NCBI GenBank assembly: GCA_034769895.1 | Contig: CM068372.1 | Location: forward strand, 434,871,458 to 434,935,457 | Origin: Magicicada septendecula | Taxonomy: Eukaryota; Arthropoda; Insecta; Hemiptera; Cicadidae | Direction of reading: 5' to 3' | DNA length: 64,000 bases | Shown: positions 11,654-22,516 of the stretch, one piece after another | How the letters are laid out: each line of letters opens with the position of its first letter | Numbering within the stretch: the stretch's first letter is position 1 | The notes under the pieces: model-generated | Told to the model about the DNA's origin: nothing | Database searches by the model: none | Seen by the model: the letters and a program-made list of their open reading frames with translations, nothing else | Made by a program: the position numbers and the translations under genes

Positions 11654-11977
11654 CTTCTGGATATGAGACGATGACAACGATGATGATGTTGATGCCAATT
11701 TCCTGTCTAATAAAACCTTAAGAGTGGCCCCATGAATAAGTTATTTGCATCTTCCAGTGGCAGTGGAAAGAAAGTGCATTTCTTCCTATGGCATTGTCTG
11801 AATTGCAAAAGTGTGTGTTGTAGACTTCAAATTTGATTAAATAAGCATGTTTAATTATTGTTATTAATTCATTCATGTCTGGACAGGAGTTCTCTAACCA
11901 AGCAAAATACATGCGTACACAGGGATCGTCCCCATTTGCAGCACAATACCTGTTTCTGTTGGTAGACCACACACACA

Positions 11978-12019
<42 letters not shown>

Positions 12020-12030
12020 ATAAAATTGAG
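11036..12030. other. unassigned DNA with two dinucleotide tracts
   Basis: AT-rich spacer holding a (TG)n tract at 11617-11650 and a (CA)n tract at about 11971-12018. No gene or element end recognised. Confidence 0.5.
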
Positions 12031-12160
12031 AAGCTAGAGCCTGTAATTTTTGCCTGTACATACACAAACACTACTTAAAATTATTACTAACAACTTCTCT
12101 CTATGAATTATTTACAAAAATACTGCCATGGTTAAATATGCAAATATATGTGTTGTTGCA
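12031..12160 (+). repeat. dispersed repeat, copy 1 (copy 2 at 23132-23260)
   Basis: From aagctagagc through cactacttaaaa, aattatttacaaaaa and ggttaaatatg, this segment aligns with 23132-23260. Both copies follow a CA-rich tract. It is non-coding and of unknown class. Confidence 0.65.
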
Positions 12161-12511
12161 TATGTACCCCAGGTGTTATTGTTTTTGAATGGTATTCCTA
12201 TTTTATTTACATCTTCACATACTTAAGTATTTACATAACAATAGGTTTTAAAATTGCTTCTTATAAAAAATATTTAATCAAACATAGTAAACACTGCCAT
12301 GGTGGAATACAAAATTATGCCACCTTTCTTTGGATGTATTGTTCTCCATTGATGATATCCTGTGTCACATGTATGTGTTACATTTACTTGCTTTGTAGGA
12401 AGATGCTATTTAACAACGATTTCTATACCTTTCTTTTCATGGCACTATTTCTACCTCTTTCTCTAATAACATGCTGTTTATTCTGAGACTAGTACTGTGT
12501 TCACCTTTGGC

Positions 12512-12715
<204 letters not shown>

Positions 12716-12989
12716 TTGTTGTTCATATCGTTTTGCTGTTCTTCAACCTTGCTTGCATGTCTCTCTTCATAGCGATTCCTTCTATTTCTGGCCAGAGTTT
12801 TCTCTTACACTCTCCTCTCTTCTTTCTTGCAGTTCCTTTTGGTTGCCATCACGTATCACCTCTAGAGAATTGCTTTTATTTTTGTAATCTGTGTGAGCAA
12901 ATTAGTAATTCTACAATGGTTTTAATTCCTTGTATGTATATTTATTTATTTTATATAATATTGAAAACTTTCTCAAGTGAAACTTACTT

Positions 12990-13053
12990 GTCTGTTTTGT
13001 ATGTAGAACGCGTTTCGGCGTTCGTGTTCACCTTCTTCAGCTTTGCGACAGAC
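12990..13053 (-). ncRNA. hammerhead-like ribozyme of Penelope copy A
   Basis: Read on the minus strand: GTCTGT (13048-13053), then CTGAAGA (13034-13040), an extra A, stem II GGTG-8 nt-CGCC, GAAA, palindrome ACGCGT with GTT as NUH, and ACAGAC (12990-12995) able to pair with GTCTGT as distal stem I; AG/CT forms proximal stem I. Penelope-like elements are known to carry minimal type I hammerheads in their LTR-like ends. The unpaired A between A9 and stem II departs from the canonical core. The TGA of CTGAAGA is also the stop codon of the RT ORF. Confidence 0.6.
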
Positions 13054-13331
13054 TGCCAGTACCTAGTAACGTTTGTTGGTTGGAAGGTATAGTGGGGGTG
13101 GTGGTGTATAGAGAAAGAGGATTGGCGCGGGGATCCGAATTATTTTTTGTTTTGGGTATAACTGTGTCGAAAAGTGTATGTGATTTATATTGCAATTGGT
13201 CGTTTAGAATGTTGTTTGGTTGTGTTGTGTGGTGTTTGTATATTTCATACTGTTCAGCTGTGTTGAGTTTTCGCCCTTTGGGTAAGAGGTGTAATATTTC
13301 AATATTAGTATCTATGTTGGTGTAGCTATGG

Positions 13332-13401
<70 letters not shown>

Positions 13402-14650
13402 CAAACGCAGAATGTATATTGTTGTTGGAAATGGCCTTTAAGTGTTCAGAGTAACGGGATGAAAAAGATCTTCCCGTCTGGCCTATGTAGAAACTATTGC
13501 AGTTATTACAATTTAATTTGTAGACACCTGTTCTATTGTATTTGTCTATGTCCTTGTTTGTATCGTTGATGTGTTTTTTGATGGTATTGTTGGTTCTGAA
13601 TGCTATTTTGTAATTGTGTTTTCTGAATGTGTTGGCAAGTTTGTGTGTGCTGGAGTTATGGTATGTGAGTGTGATGTATTTCTTGTGTTGTGTGTTATTG
13701 GTATTTTGTGTTTTGTTATTTTTGTTTTTGATGTGTTTGTGTAGTTTGTTTATTAAATTGGGGTTGTAACCGTTTTTCATTGCTATGTATTTGATTGTGT
13801 TGAGTTCGTCAGTATAATCTTGTTTACTTAAGGGTATTTTGGTTAGTCTATGGAGCATATGGTTGAAGGCTGCATGTTTATGTTGTGTTGGGTGGTTTGA
13901 TGTGTTGTGTATAACCATGTCAGTTGTGGTAGGTTTCCTGTATATTTTGTACGTGTGTGTATTGTTAATTTTGTTAATTGTCAGGTCAAGAAAATTTATA
14001 CTATTGTTTTGTTCAATTTCCAAAGTAAATTTTAATTTGTGGTGTATTGTGTTTATGTATATATGGAAGTTTTCAACTTGTCTTATGTTGCCTTTGAATA
14101 AAAGTAGTATGTCATCAACATATCTGTACCAGTAAATGATATTGTTGGTGTATTTGTTGTTGTTTATTATGTGGTTCTGTTCTATGTTGTGTATATATAT
14201 TTCTGCCAGTATTCCTGATATGGGGGATCCCATCGGGAGACCGTCTGTTTGTGTGTATATCTTGTTATTGTATGTAAAGTAATTTTGCTCAGTTATTATT
14301 TTGGTAAGTGTGATGATCTCTTGTATATGTGTTTCAGGTGTGTTGTTTTGTCTGAGTAAATTTTCTAGTGTTAGTATGGTTTCTTGAATTGGGACATTGG
14401 TGTATAGATTGGTGATATCAAAAGATGCTAGTGTTGAGTTGTGTGGGATGTGGATGTGTTCAGTTTTCTTGACTAGGTCGATGTTGTTTTTGATAGATGT
14501 GTTGTTACAGAGATTAATGTTTTCTCTGATTATTTTGTCTAAGTGTATGGCGATTTTGTGGGAGGGAGCTTGTGTGTTGTTTATTAATGGTCTGATGGGA
14601 ATGTTAGGTTTGTGTATTTTTGGTAATGCATTTAGTATAGGGGGTTAGGT
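13037..14650 (-). pseudogene. Penelope-like reverse transcriptase with GIY-YIG endonuclease
   Basis: This frame is open from about 14650 to its stop at 13037-13039. In order it encodes LPKIHKPNIPIRPLINN, then LASFDITNLYTNVP (RT motif A), DGLPMGSPISGILAE (motif B), YRYVDDILLLF (motif C, catalytic Asp pair present), FLDLTINK, IYRKPTTTD, and then the GIY-YIG endonuclease GVYKLNCNNC with FYIGQTGRSFSSRYSEHL. All visible RT catalytic residues are kept. A (Thr-His)n run encoded by a GT microsatellite lies after the endonuclease, and the protein ends LGTGSLSQS. RT/endonuclease would copy and insert the element's own RNA. With the upstream frameshift it is probably inactive, but it is the best-preserved coding block in the window. 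Confidence 0.85.
13334..13400. repeat. (GT)n microsatellite inside the Penelope A ORF
   Basis: About 33 GT units, read as alternating Thr-His on the minus strand. The tandem partner copy B has only a short interrupted version (16013-16029), so the expansion happened in copy A or was lost in B. Confidence 0.97.
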
Positions 14651-15512
14651 TTTATTTGTTTTAGGTACTTGGTGCTTTCTGGTTTGATTATATGTTTTGT
14701 GTTGTTTATAAATTTGTTAATCTGTTTTTGAAATTTTAGTGTGGGGTCTTTATTTATTTCCGTTATATTATTTTCGTTAAAGAAATTTTCAATTTTAGTG
14801 TTTAATTGATGTTTGTCCATTATGATGTTTATGTTCCCTTTATCAGCTTTTAATATTGTTATGTTGTGTTCATGTAACTTTTGTTTTACACTGTTAAGTG
14901 TTTTTATTTCGTTGTGTCTTTTCGGTTGTATATGTGTGCGTTGGAGTTTTCGTTTTATGTCGTGGCGTATTGGGTCCTGGTCAGAAATATGTGTGTTTTG
15001 TACAGCTGTTTCTGCGTCTATAATTATGTCACGTATGTGTCTATTGTGGTTATTGTTGTTAGTTGTATTGTTAATCAAATTATGTTTCATTCCCTTGTTT
15101 AATAAATCCATTTCATCAGTTGTGAAATTAATGTTAGTTGTGTTAGCTATGCATGTGTGGAATTTGTGTGTCAGTTCAGGGATTGATTCTATTGTGCGTT
15201 TTGTGAGGTTCGTTATTTTTTTGTTATGTCATTCTTGTATTGTCAATTTGAGTTTTCTATGTTGTCTTGTGTGTGTTGTATTACATTTTCAAGTTCTGTG
15301 TGGTGTAATATTTGTGTAAGTTTCGTGTGTAAGTTGTATGTCTGTTTGTTGAGAGTGTCTTTTTTATGGTATAAATAATTGATTATGTTATTTAGGTTAA
15401 GTTGTTCTAGTTTTCGTTTGGTTTGAAGTGCAGTATGTGTGTTTTGTTTTATTGTAACTTGTGCGTGTGGTGGTATGATGTTGTGTTTTCGGCAAGTTTT
15501 ATTGAAGGCCAT
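14632..15512 (-). pseudogene. Penelope-like ORF, N-terminal part
   Basis: Two open segments, 15243-15512 (opens MAFNKTCRKHNIIPP) and 14632-15111 (opens MDLLNKGMKHNLINN), belong to the region before the RT core. ITILKADKGNINIIMDK is the conserved block before the RT fingers in Penelope-like proteins. The frame between 15111 and 15243 is interrupted. The second segment ends at 14632 because of a one-base difference in the C run near 14645; the adjacent frame carries straight on into LPKIHKPN of the RT domain. Confidence 0.75.
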
Positions 15513-15670
15513 GTGTAAGGAAGTTTTTGTTACTTGTTTTTTGGCGTTTCTGTACTTCTGATGAAATACGCTCTGTCTGCGGTATTATAGTTGTCTTGTT
15601 TGTTCATCATCTTCTTTCACTGCACTACACTTTATATAATATTGAAAACTTTCTCAAGTGAAACTTACTT

Positions 15671-15733
15671 GTCTGTTTTGTATGTAGAACGCGTTTCGGC
15701 ATCGTGTTCGCCTTCTTCAGCTTTGCAACAGAC
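15671..15733 (-). ncRNA. hammerhead-like ribozyme of Penelope copy B
   Basis: Same layout as in copy A: GTCTGTT (15727-15733) pairs over 7 bp with AACAGAC (15671-15677); core CTGAAGA at 15714-15720; stem II GGCG-7 nt-TGCC; GAAA; ACGCGT followed by T. Stem II differs from copy A at two paired positions yet still pairs (GGTG/CGCC against GGCG/TGCC), which favours a folded RNA. Confidence 0.6.
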
Positions 15734-16646
15734 TGCCAGTACCTAGTAACGTTTGTTGGTTGGAAGGTATAGTGGGGGGGGTGTATAGAGGAAGGGGATT
15801 GGCGCGGGGATCCGAATTATTGTTTGTTTTGTGTATAACTGTGTCGAAAAGTGTATGTGATTTATATTGCAATTGGTCGTTTAGTATGTTGTTTGGTTGT
15901 GTTGTGTGGTGTTTGTATATTTCATACTGTTCAGCTGTGTTGAGTTCTCGCCCTTTGGGTAAGAGGTGTAATATTTCAATATTAGTATCTATGTTGGTGT
16001 AGCCATGGTTATGTGTGTGTATGTGTGTGGCAAACGCAGAATGTATATTGTTGTTGGAAAGGGCCTTTAAGTGTTCAGAGTAACGGGATGAAAAAGATCT
16101 TCCCGTCTGGCCTATGTAGAAACTATTGCAGTTATTACAATTTAATTTGTAGACACCTGTTCTATTGTATTTGTCTATGTCCTTGTTTGTATCGTTGATG
16201 TGTTTTTTTTGGTATTGTTGGTTCTGAATGCTATTTTGTAATTGTGTTTTCTGAATGTGTTGGCAAGTTTGTGTGTGCTGGAGTTATGGTATGTGAGTGT
16301 GATGTATTTCTTGTGTTGTGTGTTATTGGTATTTTGTGTTTTGTTATTTTTGTTTTTGATGTGTTTGTGTAGTTTGTTTATTAAATTGGGATTGTAACCG
16401 TTTTTCATTGCTATGTATTTGATTGTGTTGAGTTCGTCAGTATAATCTTGTTTACTTAAGGGTATTTTGGTTAGCCTATGGAGCATATGGTTGAAGGCTG
16501 CATGTTTATGTTGTGTTGGGTGGTTTGATGTGTTTTGTATAACCATGTCAGTTGTGGTAGGTTTCCTGTATATTTTGTACGTGTGTGTATTGTTAATTTT
16601 GTTAATTGTCAGGTCAAGAAAATTTATACTATTGTTTTGTTCAATT
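15718..16646 (-). pseudogene. Penelope-like ORF, C-terminal part of copy B
   Basis: Open from the truncation point through IYRKPTTTD and NTFRKHNYKIAFRTNN. A length change in the T run at 16201-16209 shifts the frame just before the endonuclease. The GIY-YIG motif (GVYKLNCNNC, FYIGQTGRSF) is therefore present at about 16080-16170 but in another frame. The palm motif YVDD is missing through truncation. Confidence 0.8.
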
Positions 16647-16680
16647 TTATTTATTACAAATTTATTTATTATACATATAT

Positions 16681-18480
16681 TGTGACAGTACAAGGATATG
16701 CTGTATGTGCATGTAGTAAATAAAATAAATATTTGAATTAATTTTAGTAATAAGTAATAGACAAGCAGGTGTGAAATTGAAAGCTGAATTATGAACAGGA
16801 ATCAACAGGAAAGATCACGCGATTGCCGCTGAGAGCGTGTACATGAGTAAATAGTGTGTATGCGTGAGGCCTGTTCAAACCTGAAAGTTTGTAATCTCAC
16901 CCCAAATAGATACTAAATTAAAGTTTTATTTAATTACAAGCAAGCCGTAAATATTAGAAAGAGTGTAAAGACTTCTAAAATGCATAAAATCAGACACGTG
17001 TGCAGTGCGAATTCTATGTAATTGTAACGTTTAGTGCGAATTCTTTGTGATTTTTAGAGCATAGTAATTACACTAATGATGCGATCATTGTGATAATTAC
17101 ATATGATTGTGATAATTACGTATGATATGTGTAATTGAATCAGACAATGTTAGATCATTTCAAAATCCGCATTAGACATTGCAATTGGCAAAAATGTGCG
17201 AATATGTGAAATTGGACGATGGTGGGGGACCTGATGCCACTGACAGCTTCTGACCTGCAGAATCCTGTGACGACAGGTGTGGTTTTTTTGGTGAATATAA
17301 ATACGAGCCCAGGAGAGCCAAATTTACTCTTCAATCAGTCTTCAGTCTCTGCGGTAAGCTCTGTCCGTCAGAGATGCGAATTTTAATACTTCAGACATAG
17401 CTGGACGCTATGTCCAATATCGACAAAATCTTTTGTTTATAAACTGTGAAGTCTAACGGACAATATGTTAGTTCAAGTAATAAAAAAAACTAACTACAAT
17501 TAGCGGACGTCTACAAACAGTCTACAACTACAAACATCAACACTCTAGACAGATGGCGAGAGAACATCAAGCAGAGGAACGATATGCAAAGCAATAGAGG
17601 CAGTTAATAGAACAACAGCAGCTGATTCAGAGCAACACATCATTCCATTCTACAGCCAGCATATGGGACCATGAAGGACGAGTAACTGGAGGACGACCAG
17701 TGGAACCGGAAAACGCAAGAGGACATCCAGTAGGAGAGGACCGACAGATCACCGGAGGACATGAGTACGATCTGCAGAATTGAGGTGACGAAAAAACAAT
17801 TTATAATTATAAAAGAATAGAGACATTGAAAAGACATTAATAAAAAAAATTTTTTAAATAAAGAAAAATTATGTAGATAGATATAAGAGAATGTAATTTA
17901 ACTGTGGTAAAAATTTTCTTTAATGATGACCAATTAATTTAAAGATAATTTAAATCCTTGCTTGGAGGATTAACAACTGGTTTAATAATTTTAATTTTCT
18001 TTGAAAGCGTATAAAGTAAAGTAGTTGGAAATATAGAAGAAGACTAACGATTCGATTAGTTTTTTAAAATGTTATAAAGCCTTAAGATGTATGCCAAGCA
18101 TAGAATAATAATGTAAATAAGAACAAATTTATAAAGCACACATTCAGACTGAGTAGTCAGAATTTATAATGTAACGAAGAAATGTTTAACATAGTTTCGC
18201 TAATATAAGGTACAAGATTTATTGTATGATAAATGTACGGCAACAAAGAAACATTGAAACAATTGATAATGAATATTTTATGGCGAAGTAAATATTATAT
18301 TTTTATTTTTTTTAAATTTAATTTGAATAAAGAAATGAAAACATGTTACTATTCATAAAAGGACTACTTTTATTATGATTACACCTGAACTCCAATTATA
18401 CATATACGTTATCAGTAATGTATGAATGTTAACACAGCACAAATTAATTTACTATTGTTGTAACATTTAGTGTTGTTACA
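16681..18480 (+). repeat. 5' LTR of LTR retrotransposon 1 (1800 bp)
   Basis: TG...CA ends. A TATAAATA at 17296-17303 is the likely core promoter, followed by the repeated CTTCA/GTC motifs around 17333-17350 and CTCTGTCCGTCAG. The region downstream of the TATA box is over 1.1 kb, an unusually long R-U5. Confidence 0.92.
17296..17303 (+). promoter_or_regulatory. TATA box of 5' LTR (element 1)
   Basis: TATAAATA, conserved at 21292-21299 in the 3' LTR and at the matching place (48999-49006) in the other element's 5' LTR. Confidence 0.7.
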
Positions 18481-18482
18481 TT

Positions 18483-18505
18483 TGGCGCCAAACGTGGGGC
18501 TCGAC
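18483..18505 (+). promoter_or_regulatory. primer binding site of element 1
   Basis: TGGCGCCAAACGTGGGGC two bases after the LTR end; TGGCGCC is the usual opening of a tRNA 3'-end complement. A second partial copy, CTGGCGCCCAC, lies at about 18630 and has a counterpart in the other element (about 50440). Confidence 0.7.
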
Positions 18506-18797
18506 ACGCCTACGTTTAATAAATAAATGTATGCTCTATTGTTAAATGTGTGCATAGGATTTTATGTATAATAATTGATGTTTATTCATGAATATTTTGT
18601 ATGTTGTTTATTTTGTTGTGTATAATGACACAACTGGCGCCCACAATACATTCATGTATAAGCTAACAGGTGTAATTGTAACAAGAGTATAAAAATAATA
18701 ATAATAAAAATAAACAGATAAAGCAATAAAAAAATAGTGAACGGTTGTATAATATAATACTAATTTTAAAACAATAAATGAATACATCATATTCGAC

Positions 18798-19115
18798 ATG
18801 GCAGTACCAGGAAGTATTAGTATGGAGGCAATTATTAAGATGATGGGAAACATTATGGACGAATATGGTATAAGACAAAATGTATGTGCTAGACTAGATA
18901 GAAACATAGAAGAGTTAACATCAAATAAAGAACAATTAGGTAAAACATTAAAAGAATATAATACAATACTAAGAGAAGGAGCAAAAGATATTGTAGAACG
19001 AGATATCGTAAATAAGACTATGCACTTAGTACTTACAGATATCGACAATAATACGCGTATAAAGGCACGCAAAAGTAATGTTAAGATAGCACTTGATAAA
19101 CAATTATTAAAATAA
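18798..19115 (+). pseudogene. gag N-terminal fragment of element 1
   Basis: 106 codons from MAVPGSISMEAIIKMMGNIM. It matches the gag start of the element at 50606 (MTTSGNLDVEAFQTMM) in position and pattern, then continues with a charged helical stretch ending DKQLLK. No capsid or nucleocapsid part follows. Similarity to the neighbour is seen directly; calling it gag follows from its place after the PBS. Confidence 0.6.
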
Positions 19116-20718
19116 AAAAGGAACTTGAAGGAATGTTAATATTTAATAATTATAATTCTAGAGAAATAATTAACATTAAGGAAGAAAGCAAAGTAAAAAT
19201 TCAGCGATCATACCTTATTGATAGGAATATCCAAGTCACAGGTTACACACACAGTAGTAAATCATATAATAGGAAAACACATGTGAAACACGTAAGGCAT
19301 CACATTTACGGCGAGAAAAAACACGGTAAGTACCGTACGAGTGATAATTATAATAATAATTGTAATCATAATTATAAAAGATACAAAGAGAGAGAGAAGA
19401 TGTGCACAGCTGTTCAGGTAGGTTCACTAGACCAAACTAATGAGAGAGAGCGAAGCGTTTGTAAAGCGAAACGAAGGGAAGATTCTGTGTGGCCGAGAGG
19501 CAGGATGAAATTTGTACCCTATGGTAGGTGAATTACATGGTCAAAAAAAACGTTCACTCGGTAAATGCGCACAATAAAGGAATGCAAGACGGAAATGTTA
19601 CATGGCGGGTTATGCTACAAAGGAACAATGAATTTCCTGTAGACGACGGACAATGTATTGTTAACTTAGAGAGGGGTGGAAATCAAACGACACCGCACTC
19701 AATGTTCTATTGTAATGAATAATTATTTTTAAATGAAAAATAGTATTGCTGATTATTAATAAGAATAGGAGTTTATTAATAAGGAATAATATGTGTAAAA
19801 AGGTTAGAAATTATATTTAAGAAAATGTTATAAGTGAAAAGAAAATATGAAGGAATTAAATAATAAAGAATGTTACGCTGAATAAAAACAAGAAATATAA
19901 GGATGTTAGTATTCAATGAAAAATGGTAAGGAATGTTATTATCGATGTGGTTATTAATATGAAGAAAGGGTTAGAAATGAGAAATAAATGTATAATTGTC
20001 AGAATGGCTGATCAAGCGAAAACTTCATACCTTAGTGGAAATGCAAGGACACAGAAGAAAGCGATAGTGAAGGTCAAGGGCAGAGATTACTTAGAGCTCA
20101 AATGCTACAATTAACACATCGAGTGAGTTAAGCATATAAAAGTCTGGATATAGATGTGTTTCTAAGGCAGTCATCTGTAGCCGATAATGCGACACACTAC
20201 GAAGCTAAAAAGAGTATTCTGTTACGGAAGTGTATTTCAACACAGGGTAAGAATGAAGAATATTATTAGTGATCAGAAAGGAAATGTAAGAATGAAGATT
20301 GGAATAATAGGCTAAGAAAAGGGTTAAGGAACGAAGGTAGAAATGTATGACTAAGGTAATGTAAACTTCCAGATAGAAGAATGGCATAATATGCTAAGAT
20401 GCAGAATGTTTACCAGTGCATGAAAGCAACTCATGTAGGAAGTTCTACACGTAAAAATAAATAGGTAAATGGGACCAGATTAAAGGACAACAATGCAAAG
20501 AGTAGCTACGCTTACAATGCAACATTTGTGTGGAGAGAAGGGAACATTACTTGCTCTACCCTCCAAATAAGGAAAATGGAACAATTAATATTCATTATTA
20601 TTGGTTGTAGTGTATAAATACAAATAAAAATAAGTAATATAAAATATAAAAAAAATAATGTGTCTAATGATAGAAAAAAAATTTTAATAAATAAATTTAA
20701 TAAAAATTTTTTTTACCA
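19116..20718. other. non-coding interior of element 1
   Basis: Several short AT-rich frames (19133-19531, 19528-19722, 19923-20114) show no pol motif. I regard them as chance frames or scrambled remains. Confidence 0.5.
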
Positions 20719-20731
20719 AGCAGAGGAATAA
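20719..20731 (+). promoter_or_regulatory. polypurine tract of element 1
   Basis: AGCAGAGGAATAA directly before the 3' LTR; the other element has AGCAGAGGGATAA in the same place (55558-55570). Confidence 0.75.
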
Positions 20732-22516
20732 TACGACAATACAAGCATATGCTGTAATTGTAGTAATATGTAATAGACAAGCAGGTGTGAAATTGAAAGC
20801 TGAATTATGAACAGGAATCAACAGGAAAGATCATGTGATTGCCGCTGAGAGCATGTACACGAGTAAATAATGTGTGTGCGTGAGGCCTGTTCAAGCCTGA
20901 AAGTTTGCAATCTCACCCCAAATAGATACTAAATTAAAGTTTTATTTAATTACAAGCAAACCGTAAATATTAGAAAGTGTAAAGACTTCTAAAAATGCAT
21001 AAAAATCAGACACATGTGCAGTGCGAATTCTATGTAATTGTGACGTTCAGTGTGAATTCTTTGCGATTTTTAGAGCATAGTAATTACACTAATGATGTGA
21101 TCATTATGATAATTACGTATGATATGTGTAATTGAATCAGACAATGTTAGATCATTTCAAAATCCGCATTAGACATTGCAATTGGCAAAATGTGCGAATA
21201 TGTGAAATTGGATGATGGTGGGGGACCTGATGCCACTGACAGCTTCTGACCTGCAGAATCCTGTGACGACAGGTGTGGTTTTTTTGGTGAATATAAATAC
21301 GAGCCCAGGAGAGCCAAATTTACTCTTCAGTCAGTCTTCAGTCGTGGTGGTACGCTATGTCCGTCAGCGACGAGAACTTTTAATTACTCTTCAAACAGTC
21401 TTCAGTCACTGCGGTAAGCTCTTCTGTCAGAAACGCGAATTTTAATTACTTCAGCTATGTCCAATGTCGACAAGATCTTTTGTTTATAAACTGTTAAGTC
21501 TAACGGACAATACGTTAGTTCAAGTAATAAAAAAAAAACTAACTACAATTATCGGACGTCTACAAACAGTCTACAACTACAAACATCAACACTGTAGACA
21601 GATGGCGAGAGAACAACAAGCAGAGGAACGATATGCAGAGCAATAATGGTGGTTAATAGAACAACAGCAGTTGATTCAGAGCAACACATCATTCCATTCT
21701 ACAGCCAGCAGATGGGACCATGAAGGACGAGTGACTGGAGGACGACCAGTGGAACCGGAAACACAAGAGGACCGACAGATCACCATAGTACATGGGTAAA
21801 ATCTGCAGAATTGAGGTGATGAAAAACCAATTTATTTTTAAAAAGAATAGAGACATTGAAAAGACATTAATAAAACAAAAAAATTTAAATTAAAGAAAAA
21901 TTATGTAGATAGAGATAAGAGAATGTAATTTAACTGTAGTAAGAATTTTCTTTAATGATGACCAATTAATTTAAAGATAATTTAAATCCTTGCTTGGAGG
22001 ATTAACAATTGATTTAATAATTTTAATTTTTCATTGAAAGCGTATAAAGTAGTTAGAAATATAGAAGAAGACTAATGATTCGATTAGTTTATTTAAAATG
22101 TTATAAAGCCCTAAGATGTATGCCAAGCATAGAATAATAATGTAAATAAGAACAAATTTATAAAGCACACATTCAGACTGAGTAGTCGAGAATTTATAGT
22201 GTAACGAAGAAATGTTTAACATAGAGTTTCGCTAATATATAATATAAGATTTATTTTATGATAAATGTACGGCATCAAAGAAACAGTGAAACAATTGATA
22301 ATGAATATTTTATGGTGAAGTAAATATTATATTTTTATTTTATTTTTTTATTTCTTTTGAATAAAGAAATGAAAACATGTTACTATTCATAAAAGGCCTA
22401 CTCTTATTATGATTACACCTGAACTCCAATTATACATACACGTTATCAGTAATGTTGTATGAATGTTAACACAGCACACATTAATTTACTATTGTTGTAA
22501 CATTAGTGTTGTTACA
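20732..22516 (+). repeat. 3' LTR of LTR retrotransposon 1 (1785 bp)
   Basis: Aligns with 16681-18480 with scattered substitutions. It differs just after the TATA box: the TCAGTC/CTGCGG/GCTCT stretch is present twice (about 21325-21385 and 21386-21450) against once in the 5' LTR. The first base pair TG has become TA. Confidence 0.92.

Larger units (their letters stand above)
12951..15630 (-). mobile_element. Penelope-like element, copy A
   Basis: Minus-strand element with RT and GIY-YIG endonuclease coding. Its 3' end (12951 side) and the 3' end of copy B (15631 side) start with the same sequence, ttatataatattgaaaac, so copy A's 5' end abuts copy B's 3' end in a head-to-tail tandem. This arrangement, with one partner 5'-truncated, is typical of Penelope-like elements and produces their LTR-like flanks. 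Exact borders are uncertain by a few bases. Confidence 0.85.
15631..16646 (-). mobile_element. Penelope-like element, copy B (5'-truncated)
   Basis: Closely similar to 12951-13990 of copy A up to FLDLTINK and EQNNSINF, then stops abruptly at 16646 within the RT thumb region. It lies upstream of copy A in the direction of transcription. Confidence 0.85.
16681..22516 (+). mobile_element. LTR retrotransposon 1, coding region mostly lost
   Basis: Two long direct repeats (16681-18480 and 20732-22516) begin TGTGACAGTAC (TACGACAATAC in the 3' copy) and end GTTGTTACA. The element is flanked by ATAT (16677-16680 and 22517-22520; extendable to ATATAT), a target duplication. It has a PBS after the left LTR and a polypurine tract before the right one. 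The interior is only 2.25 kb and holds a gag N-terminus but no protease, RT or integrase that I can read. LTR ends, PPT and gag N-terminus resemble the Ty3/gypsy element at 48360-57396, so it is a deleted relative that could only have moved with outside help. Confidence 0.9.

Noticed and set aside
13080-16198. Plus-strand Cys/Val-rich frames opposite the Penelope ORFs
   Set aside because: Antisense shadows of the AC-rich minus-strand ORFs; they recur in both copies because the DNA is duplicated.
19133-20114. Short frames inside element 1 as accessory genes
   Set aside because: AT-rich, no motif, and no counterpart in element 2.
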